A stretch of 32,502 nucleotides of DNA from Candidatus Aminicenantota bacterium (GTDB taxonomy: Bacteria; Acidobacteriota; Aminicenantia; Aminicenantales; CALLJL01), in the NCBI GenBank assembly GCA_026416195.1, contig JAOAFQ010000101.1, forward strand, positions 1 to 32,502, in the 5' to 3' direction. Positions 1 to 7,732 of this stretch are shown piece after piece (the stretch's first letter is position 1; each line of letters starts with the position of its first letter). Made by a program: the position numbers and the translations under genes. The notes below the pieces were generated by a model that saw only the letters and a list, made by a program, of their open reading frames with translations, ran no database searches and was not told where the DNA came from.

Positions 1-1741
1 ACTCAGGAGAGGTTGTCTTCCGGACCCAATTAGCCGCCTCGACGAAATTCTTGGAATAAAGGCGAATTTCAGGTCGTTTTATTCGGGAAATGGTATAAAA
101 AACTGTGTTGGGTAAGGATAAGAGACCTATTAAAGTTAAAATAATCACTCTCTTTAAAGCTTTCTGGTGATTTAAGGTTTCTTTTAGATATAAAAGGAAG
201 AAGAGACTTAGGCCAATCAGCCCGGCATAAAAAACATAAATATTCAAAAGATGACGCGTTAGTCTTCCAAGATATAAATTAAATAAGAAAAAATAAGCAA
301 TAGATAAAAAGGAAAAAGAAGCCAAAAAACTTTTAAACCCAGAAGAATCAAAGATTGATTTTAGAGCTCGAGGCCAAGCTAGAATATTAAAACCAAAGGC
401 CCCGATCAAAAAAATTAATGTTGCAGCAAGACCTATTAAATAAGAGGAGGGTTCTTGGGCCTTGCCCATCATGAGCTTAGACCAGGTTTCTTGCCAAGAA
501 GTTAAACGAAGTTCTCTAAGAACGTGAATTATCCAGTCAATAGGTTTTAGACTAAACCGATAGCCCATGATGTCTTGGCTGGATAAAACAGCTGTTAGGA
601 AAAGTGGTAGAGAGAAAAATCCAGTCAGCATCGTAAGAGGAATGAGCTGCTTTTTTCTATTTTGGATTATTTGAATGCTCGTAGACAAAAGAAGACTTAA
701 GGCGACAGGAATAATTAAAAACACTTTAAATTCAAAAAGCGTAGCTAAAAAAAGGCTTGTGGCTACAAGCCATCCGACCTTTGCCTCTCTTTCATACCAT
801 AAAAAGGAATTTAGAGCAGCCAATAAAATGACTAAAGCCGGAAGGAAGGAATTGAGACTGATCAAATCATGGAAATAAAAATTGAAAAAGATATTTCCAG
901 TAAAGGGAGCTTTGAAGAGCCAACAAAAAAGATAAGCCAGGCCGCCAGAGCCGAAGATCACATAGAAACTTCCAAATAAAGTTAAATTGTCAGAATTAAG
1001 AAAATTTTTAAGAAAAATAGAAAGATTCAAGAATAGAAGAAGAGCTAAAAATGTCAGGCCGAATCGATGGCAGACATCAAAAACATCGAGGTGGCCATAA
1101 CGGATAAATAGAGAGAAGAAAAGGTCCATTCCATAGTGATAACTGAGACGGTAACCTGAAGCAAAGGGCAGTTGGGGCGGAAGAGAATGGCTTAATTCAT
1201 GGATGACAGCGATACGGAGAAAGCCGTCATAAAACCTCATTCTTAGAGCGACTTCTCCTGTAGGGAGAAAGCGACCCATCAAAAAATTATCTAAGAGCAA
1301 GATGATAAAAAATGATAAAAAAAGGGCCGACACCCCGATGAGAAAAACTTGGGATAGCTTAGCTGAAGAAAAGCTTAGAGGTTTGCGAAAGACTAATCGT
1401 AGGCACCAGAGAAAAGCGAAAAGAAGCCATAAGAAAAACAAAGCCTCGATTCGAAGCCATCGACTAAATTTAGCGACAATAATCGAGGCAGCGAAGCCTA
1501 AACTGATGGCCAAACTCATGGTTTGGAGGGATGAAGTCGTAATCTTTAGCCAACTAAAAATGGTTAAACCAGGAAATACCACTATTAAGAGGATGAGGCC
1601 AAAAAAGATAAGAGAATGAAGATAGGAAACACCATAAGCTTTGTAAATTAACAAGAGCAAAAACAGAGGGGAAAAAAATAAAGCAATCTTTAGGTTTTGA
1701 CTTGATCTCATTTGCTTGATCGGAGGAAGGTAAGCTCTCAT
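1..1741 (-). CDS. Polytopic membrane protein, GT-C/family 39-like glycosyltransferase candidate; 3' end truncated by the left window edge
   Basis: Manual reverse-strand translation from ATG at 1741 (MRAYLPPIKQMRSSQNLKIALFFSPLFLLLLIYKAYGVSYLHSLIFFG...) stays open to base 1 (~580 codons, many hydrophobic segments; loop ...RFYDGFLRIAVIHELSHSLPPQLPFASGYRLSYHYGMDLFF...). Absent from the ORF track, presumably because it has no stop inside the window. Confidence 0.75.
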   Translation of the reverse strand, partial: MRAYLPPIKQMRSSQNLKIALFFSPLFLLLLIYKAYGVSYLHSLIFFGLILLIVVFPGLTIFSWLKITTSSLQTMSLAISLGFAASIIVAKFSRWLRIEALFFLWLLFAFLWCLRLVFRKPLSFSSAKLSQVFLIGVSALFLSFFIILLLDNFLMGRFLPTGEVALRMRFYDGFLRIAVIHELSHSLPPQLPFASGYRLSYHYGMDLFFSLFIRYGHLDVFDVCHRFGLTFLALLLFLNLSIFLKNFLNSDNLTLFGSFYVIFGSGGLAYLFCWLFKAPFTGNIFFNFYFHDLISLNSFLPALVILLAALNSFLWYEREAKVGWLVATSLFLATLFEFKVFLIIPVALSLLLSTSIQIIQNRKKQLIPLTMLTGFFSLPLFLTAVLSSQDIMGYRFSLKPIDWIIHVLRELRLTSWQETWSKLMMGKAQEPSSYLIGLAATLIFLIGAFGFNILAWPRALKSIFDSSGFKSFLASFSFLSIAYFFLFNLYLGRLTRHLLNIYVFYAGLIGLSLFFLLYLKETLNHQKALKRVIILTLIGLLSLPNTVFYTISRIKRPEIRLYSKNFVEAANWVRKTTSPE

Positions 1742-1900
1742 AATTCCTTAATTGAACTTGTTTTAATTTAACCAAATATTTCTTAAAATTTAAAGACGCA
1801 ACTATTGCTGTTTCTTGGCTCATTTTAATAAAATAAATCGATTTATAAAATCTAGAAGGATTTTTTATTGGTAAAAAATAAACCATAGGGAGTAAATATT

Positions 1901-2857
1901 ATGAAAAAAAGAAAGAAAAGCCACGGTTGGCTCCTTTTCAAAATGATTTTGATGGTAACTCTAGCAATTACCTGTTCCAAACAGCCCGGCTCGAACCCAA
2001 AGGCGAATGATGAACTTAAAGATTTTGACCTTAAGGAAAAAAGAGCTAAAGTTAATGAGACGGTAATTAACCAAAAAAAAGACGTAATTTCAAATATAAA
2101 AGCAGGCAAAAATCAGTATATTTCAGAAAAATATGGCTTTGCTTTTAATTATAATCAGCTTATGATAAATGACAAACCGTCTGGCCACGATGTCATTGAA
2201 TTAAAACATCTAAGTGGAGACAGAGCGGTTATTTCTATAAGAAAACCTGAACCTATAGAGGGAAGTCCAGAAGATTATATTAGAGAAGCCCACAAAGGCC
2301 TGGGTCAAAAGCTTTATACTCGAAAAGAATTTAAACTTGGGAAATATCCAGCTCTTCTCGCCGAATTCAGTCAGGAGGTGATGAAGATTAAAATGAGGGT
2401 AATTGAGCTGACTGCAGTTAAAGACGGTTACTTCTATTCGCTCGTTGTCACCATGGATGATAGATATGTTGATGATGTCCGCCAGGAATTCGATGTTGTC
2501 GTCAACTCCTTTCGTCTCCTTGACACCCAAGTTTCTCTTGAGGAACGGTGGAAAGATGAGTTACCAAAAGATTTTCCCCATGAAGTCCTTCCTCTTTATG
2601 CGGTCGAGCAGATTTATTATGTTTCTGGTAAGTCACTAGCTACAAGTCGACGGCTAACTGTTATTTATGATTCTAAAGAGAGTCGAGAAAACTTAATAAA
2701 CTATTATGAAAGCGTGATGCAAGAAGCTGAACGACTGCCAGCCCAAGGTTCGGCTATAATTAGGGGCATTAAGTCAGGGTATATTATCGAAATTGAGATA
2801 GAATCTTTTGCTTATCTTAAAAAAAGTAGAGTTACCATAAGGATTGCTCTTAAATAA
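1901..2857 (+). CDS. Predicted lipoprotein of unknown function
   Basis: 318 aa ORF; N-terminus MKKRKKSHGWLLFKMILMVTLAITCSK has a lipobox-like Cys; upstream agggag RBS-like sequence. The segment EKYGFAFNYNQLMINDKPSGHDVIELKH... looks PsbP/DcrB-like (weak). Confidence 0.75.
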   Translation: MKKRKKSHGWLLFKMILMVTLAITCSKQPGSNPKANDELKDFDLKEKRAKVNETVINQKKDVISNIKAGKNQYISEKYGFAFNYNQLMINDKPSGHDVIELKHLSGDRAVISIRKPEPIEGSPEDYIREAHKGLGQKLYTRKEFKLGKYPALLAEFSQEVMKIKMRVIELTAVKDGYFYSLVVTMDDRYVDDVRQEFDVVVNSFRLLDTQVSLEERWKDELPKDFPHEVLPLYAVEQIYYVSGKSLATSRRLTVIYDSKESRENLINYYESVMQEAERLPAQGSAIIRGIKSGYIIEIEIESFAYLKKSRVTIRIALK

Positions 2858-2876
2858 AGAAAATGGCGAGGCCTAT

Positions 2877-4031
2877 TTAACGGCTCACCATGGAAGCCCT
2901 TAGTTTGTTCATAAACCAGGACCAAAGTTTTTGATGAAATTCTATACTGGGAGGTGATTTTTCTAAAATAGAGCGAGGACTCATTAGCTGCTGATCATCA
3001 GGCCGGAAGCGATAGCGAGCTTCTTTATCCCAAAGAAGGGGAAATTCTGGATGGAATTGAAGGGCTAGAACATTAGGAAAGAATTCGTGTTCTAAAGCTT
3101 CGACCACTTGCCCATCCACTGAAGTAGCAATTATTTTTAATCCTTTGCCAAGCTTTTTAGCTTGCTGATGGTGAGCACTTAGAACGCGTGGCTTTTGGTC
3201 AGGCTTGAAACCTAATTCTCGGCAAAACTTACCTTCAGGAAGAAGCTTGATAGGATGAAGTTCGTAGGCGAAATAATTATTTTTTGAATCGGGATAGAGA
3301 CGATGGTAGGGATTAGTATGCCAAGCTGATTCACCTAAAGCAATTAATTCCTCTATGGTTTTCAAGCCATATATTTCCCAAGTAATATCCTGAGTAAGGG
3401 AACCGCCAGTGGCGACATTGATGCTTTGCCCACCAAGGCAGATACCGAGGATGGGGTAATCTGGTTTCGAAGTCAAAAAGGGCTTGAAATTTTCGTTTTG
3501 ATAACCGCCGAGAAGATGAAACAGAAATGAAAGTTCTAAATAGTGCCGCCAGGGATCTTCGATCTGAGTTAAAAGTGATGTTTTTTCGCCATAAAGAAAG
3601 GGAGGGATATCAGGCCCTCCAAAGAAGATCATCCCGTGAGATTTCTCAAAAATTTTCTTAAACTCTTTTGTCCAAGAGTTTTGGCGAAAGAGATCTTTTT
3701 GGTCGATTTCGGCTTCAATTCGATGAAAATGAAAATTAGATAAATGTTTTTCTTTTATAAACCGGATGGATTCACCATATCGGGTCTTTTCTAAGGAATG
3801 AAAAACACCGATGACGATGATTTCCTTCAAATTGATAAAGCCATTATCTTCTAAAGATAAAAGAGCTCGCAAAGTACCTACGGAAGGATAAAAGATGACT
3901 AAATGAAGTTGATTCTTTATCTCTTCGTTTGAAGCTTTGTCAAAATATCTTTCAATAGGTTGGGAAAATAAACCATGAATTAGAAAGAAAAACAAGAGAG
4001 AAAAGATTATTAGGCTCTGTTTTCGTCTCAT
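2877..4031 (-). CDS. Exported class I glutamine amidotransferase-like (peptidase C26-like) protein
   Basis: 384 aa; signal peptide (MRRKQSLIIFSLLFFFLIHGLFSQ); nucleophile elbow GICLGGQS; C-terminal LALQFHPEFP His/Glu motif. Confidence 0.75.
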   Translation of the reverse strand: MRRKQSLIIFSLLFFFLIHGLFSQPIERYFDKASNEEIKNQLHLVIFYPSVGTLRALLSLEDNGFINLKEIIVIGVFHSLEKTRYGESIRFIKEKHLSNFHFHRIEAEIDQKDLFRQNSWTKEFKKIFEKSHGMIFFGGPDIPPFLYGEKTSLLTQIEDPWRHYLELSFLFHLLGGYQNENFKPFLTSKPDYPILGICLGGQSINVATGGSLTQDITWEIYGLKTIEELIALGESAWHTNPYHRLYPDSKNNYFAYELHPIKLLPEGKFCRELGFKPDQKPRVLSAHHQQAKKLGKGLKIIATSVDGQVVEALEHEFFPNVLALQFHPEFPLLWDKEARYRFRPDDQQLMSPRSILEKSPPSIEFHQKLWSWFMNKLRASMVSR

Positions 4032-4117
4032 CCCTTCACTCCTTTGGTCAGATTTTTTCTTTTAAAGATTTCTAAATTTTTTCCCAAGTCCCCAAGTTTA
4101 AACGACAGTTTATTAAT

Positions 4118-5830
4118 TCAAGAGAAAAGCAGCGACCGAGCCGCTTGAGTTAACATAACGTTGGCTAAATCAATCTTATAGGCGTTTTCGCTCATAGGTC
4201 GGGCTTCCTTTAAAGCCTCAAAAGCGGCCGCCGCTAAGATCGAAACTACGGCAAAGTTCCAGCTGCCTCTTTCCGTGAGTTTAATATAAGGCAACGGAAT
4301 TTCTTTTTTGCCTTCTTTAAAAGGAATCTTTGCCTTAGCTTCAAGACCAATTAGGACAGGGGCGAAGTCGCTTGGATGAACGAGGTGGCATAGACCTTCA
4401 CCGAAAATCGCATGATAATTATTACTGCCCTGGATAGCAAAGCAACGAGGGCCACCCTTTTTGCGACAGGGGAATAGAGGATCGCGAAAATACCAGCCGC
4501 GAGGTTGCTGACAGAGATTGCCACCAATTGTTCCAACATTTCTAAGTTGAGGAGAACCGACCGATTGAGCTATCAGTTTCAAACCGATACCTTGACTTTC
4601 AGCCGTTAACCGATTGGCCATGCGGCCGACTTCATGGGTAGCTACTACCTTTATCACTCTTATCTTTCCTGTTTCGATCTCGGCTTCGACCTCAGCGAAG
4701 TGAGCTCCAAAGGGGTTTAAGGCGAAATTGGCCGGCAGGTCGTTCCTTTCTCTGTAAAATAAAGCTAGACCAATTGAGGGTGTTGTTTGGCTCTCGCCAG
4801 AAAAAAGGGCCCAGGGATAATCGGTATCGCCAATGCGGATGTAGATATCTCTAGGATCAAGCCCAAGAGTCTCGGCATTAATGGCAGCAATAAATGTTCT
4901 AGTTCCAGCCCTGATATCTTGATTTTCGCAGAGAGCCTTAACTCTCCCCTCAGGATGTAACTTTAAGTCTGCTAAGGTTTCTGGAACTTCAGTTTCCCAC
5001 CAAATTTGGGTAGCCATACCTATTTCCTGACGAATGTTACCTTTGGCCTGGCCCGGGGTTTGATTTCTTTTTGACCAACCAATAGCTTCTTCGCCCAGAC
5101 GATAGCACTCTGTAAGTCCCTTATATGAATAAGGCAGCCCCCTATTAAGAACCCGAACTAACTGGTCTCTAACCCTAAAAATTGCTTGAGTGGAATCCCA
5201 GACAGTGAGCCGACCATCTTGCCCATAAGCCAGACTAGCATGGGTTTCAGTTAGATAATGAACCTCAATAGTTGTGAGATATGTTTTCTCTAAAATTACC
5301 TCGGCCTGGGTTTCGCCCTTTATAATATTTCCCCTTGTATCTTCAGGAAGTTTTTGAACATTAGGTGAAGCAAGAACCTGCGGGGCTTCCTGTTCCTTAG
5401 CCTTGCTTTCCGAAACCGCGGATGGGAGGAGCTTATATTCTGCGTTAATTAAATTCAAAGCTTCTTTGGCTTTATCGATGGTAGCGATCGCGGCCACTGG
5501 CTCTCTAATATATCTTATTTTTCCTGTGGTTAGTTTAATTGCCGCTTTTTCGCATGGGTAATTTAAAGCAACCGAAAAGTTAAGGCTGATAACTTCATTG
5601 GCCGGATAGGGCGAGCGAAGAATTTTTCCATAAAGCATGTCTCAGAAATGAAAATCTTGGGTATAAGGGGCCTTTCCAGAGACAATTAGGCAGCCATAAC
5701 CTCTTGGAATTTTCTTTCCGACATATCGAAAGTCAGCTGAAAGTAACTGTTGCTCCTGAGCTTGGCCTTCTTGTTTAGCTACTGCTTCCAGATAAGTGAA
5801 GCCATCAAATTCAAGATAATGATTTTTCAT
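4118..5830 (-). pseudogene. Degraded xanthine dehydrogenase/CO-dehydrogenase-like molybdenum subunit fused in frame to a truncated FAD subunit; in-frame TGA at 5642-5644
   Basis: ORFs 5642..5830 and 4118..5638 are collinear in one frame: ...RYVGKKIPRGYGCLIVSGKAPYTQDFHF*DMLYGKILRSPYP... (large-subunit N-terminus), then ...LTVWDSTQAIFRVRDQLVRVLNRGLPY|SYKGLTECYRLGEEAIGW (central part absent), then ...FGAHFAEVEAEIETGKIRVIKVVATHEVGRMANRLTAESQ|GIGLKLIAQSVGSPQLRNVGTIGGNLCQQPRGWYFRDPLFPC (FAD subunit). Confidence 0.8.
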
Positions 5831-6404
5831 AGCCGCTCTCTTTTTTGAAAAGCCAAAGCTTTGACGTGGTCAAGATTTTAAGTTGGTTGCTGCAGCGACA
5901 GAGATTGCCACTAAGACCTGTCTTTATTTCTTCTAGAGAGGGTGAAGCTTTCTGATGAAGCCAAGCTAGGGTGGCCATAATAAAGCCTGGGGTGCAAAAA
6001 CCACATTGATAACCATCATGATCAATAAAGGCTTGCTGGATGGGGTGAAGCTTTTCTCCCTCAGCTAAACCTTCAATTGTTAAAACTTTTTTACCTTCGA
6101 CAAGGACAGTCCACCCTCCGCATGAACCGTGGTTACAAATGCGCTTAGTTGCAGCAAGATGCAATTTTTTCCGAAGCAAATCCAAAAGGATGTCTTGAGG
6201 ATCGACTTCGAGGGTAATTTTTTGGCCATTAAGAATCTTATATTGAAGAACCTCTCCTTCTTGAGTGGTTAGACAAGTTGAAGCCGTTTTGACTATAGGG
6301 GCGGTAACTGCTGTTTCCCCTGCCTCTTCCCTAACCTCCTTAAAGAACTCACGACGAGAAATTCCCTTTATGTTTTTCTGATTATCCGCCATTAACTCCC
6401 TCAA
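5811..6404 (-). CDS. Xanthine dehydrogenase-like [2Fe-2S] subunit with degenerate proximal cluster motif (probable decaying gene)
   Basis: 197 aa; Tat-like SRREFFKEV near N-terminus; distal cluster YQCGFCTPGFIMA...LSGNLCRC intact; proximal motif reads CNHGSCGGWTVLVEGKKVLTIEGL (third Cys replaced by Trp and fourth-Cys segment absent). Confidence 0.75.
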   Translation of the reverse strand: MRELMADNQKNIKGISRREFFKEVREEAGETAVTAPIVKTASTCLTTQEGEVLQYKILNGQKITLEVDPQDILLDLLRKKLHLAATKRICNHGSCGGWTVLVEGKKVLTIEGLAEGEKLHPIQQAFIDHDGYQCGFCTPGFIMATLAWLHQKASPSLEEIKTGLSGNLCRCSNQLKILTTSKLWLFKKESGYEKSLS

Positions 6405-6412
6405 ATTTATGG

Positions 6413-7078
6413 TTAAGCCCTAAAAATGATTAGGATGCCAATTCCGGCTAAAAAAGAAAAAGGCGCTAAAGCTCTTTTTATCCAGGGATTTGAATAAATA
6501 AGGCCTCCTTTTTCTTCCAAAATAAGAAGATTTCGGCCGAGAAAAAGCCCAGCTGGAAAGGTCAAGGCTGAAAGAGAAATGGCCAGGTGAGCATAGTACA
6601 AAGAAAGAGGATAATTTGTTCCTGGAACCACACAAGCAGAAATTCCAGTGACGTATTTAACAAGGGGAAAAAGATTGACTGCGGCAAGAGCCATGAATGC
6701 CCCGGACATGAGCTGACTTCCAAAGTTTTGTTGCCAGCTTTGGCTGAAGAAAGTTATAATTATCCAGAAAGCAAGGCCTTCCATCAGAAAAGCAAATAGA
6801 GGATTGGCGACCGCTCCATGCTGAATTGGAAGGGATAATAAAAGAGCATCAACTAACTTAAATAGGCTAGCTAAAACGACCATTAAGAGGATGGTTAAAC
6901 GAGAACGGTTATAACTAAAGGCAATAGCGAGAAAGAAAAAAGCCAGTCCGGTCATAATTGAACCAGAGATGGAACTGGCACACTGTCGCAAGTAAATTCC
7001 CAAAAAGCATTCAGAAATTCCCCAAATAGTCCCTAGAAGGACAACAAAAGGCCAGCGATTAGAGGGGCTAGAGTGCAT
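6413..7078 (-). CDS. Polytopic integral membrane protein of unknown function
   Basis: 221 aa ORF with about six hydrophobic segments (WPFVVLLGTIWGISECFLGIYL..., MTGLAFFFLAIAF..., etc.). Confidence 0.65.
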   Translation of the reverse strand: MHSSPSNRWPFVVLLGTIWGISECFLGIYLRQCASSISGSIMTGLAFFFLAIAFSYNRSRLTILLMVVLASLFKLVDALLLSLPIQHGAVANPLFAFLMEGLAFWIIITFFSQSWQQNFGSQLMSGAFMALAAVNLFPLVKYVTGISACVVPGTNYPLSLYYAHLAISLSALTFPAGLFLGRNLLILEEKGGLIYSNPWIKRALAPFSFLAGIGILIIFRA

Positions 7079-7283
7079 CCTTCCCTCCTGTATTTCTGTT
7101 TAATTCTTTGCCGATTATAGAATTAAACCATCATCTTTGCAACCTATGGCCTCTATCAGAAGTTAAGCTCACCTTTTCAAGAGTTTATTTGACTCGAAAA
7201 TGTCTTATTATTCGGTAGCTAAATTTGTGAAAAAGAAAAAAATGGGGAATAATTATTATAGGCTTAGGAAAAAGTAAAGGCGA

Positions 7284-7553
7284 ATGAAGGAATATTTTTT
7301 TCGGAAAGTTGTAAACTTACTTGGACCGAATGAACCAATAGAGGTAATTTGTTATTGTGGCTACAAAGAAGAAGAAACGCCTCGCGAAATTATTATCAAA
7401 GATCATAAATTTCGAGTGGAAAATGTCCTCGAAAGAAGAAGAGAGAGGCGAGGTCGAAAAATAATAGATGTTTTTATCTGCTTAATTGACGACGTCATTG
7501 TTTGGCTGGAAAGACCTGAAGGTGGCAATTGGAAAGTAAAAAAAGTTAATTAA
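7284..7553 (+). CDS. Small conserved-looking protein (EVICYCGYKEEETP... family), function unknown
   Basis: 89 aa ORF; IEVICYCGYKEEETPREIIIKDHKFRVENVLER...VFICLIDDVIVWLERPEGGNWKV resembles small proteins with the pattern V(E/I)CYSGYRxxExP; recognised from memory, not searched. Confidence 0.55.
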   Translation: MKEYFFRKVVNLLGPNEPIEVICYCGYKEEETPREIIIKDHKFRVENVLERRRERRGRKIIDVFICLIDDVIVWLERPEGGNWKVKKVN

Positions 7554-7732
7554 TTTTTTATCCATAAAATTGATGGGATTATGAAATTTAAATAAAATTT
7601 TTTTTATGCTCTCATCCTCTGGATAATCTGATTAAGAGGAAAAATCTTGCTATAATTTAAAGTAATATCATGATTCTAAAGGAAGAAAAGGGTTAACATA
7701 ATTTTTATAGATTTGAGTAACAAGATTGGAAA

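Noticed and set aside
675-1619. Plus-strand ORFs 675..878 and 1302..1619
   Set aside because: Low-complexity Lys/Arg-rich shadow ORFs antisense to the long minus-strand membrane-protein ORF (1-1741).
1554-2530. Minus-strand ORFs 1554..1886, 1852..2109, 2210..2530 and plus-strand 2445..2639
   Set aside because: Overlap better-supported CDSs in other frames; compositions are typical of antisense or out-of-frame translation.
5642-5644. TGA as a selenocysteine codon
   Set aside because: The position is not a known Cys/Sec site in the Mo-subunit family and the locus shows several other lesions; a nonsense mutation is simpler.
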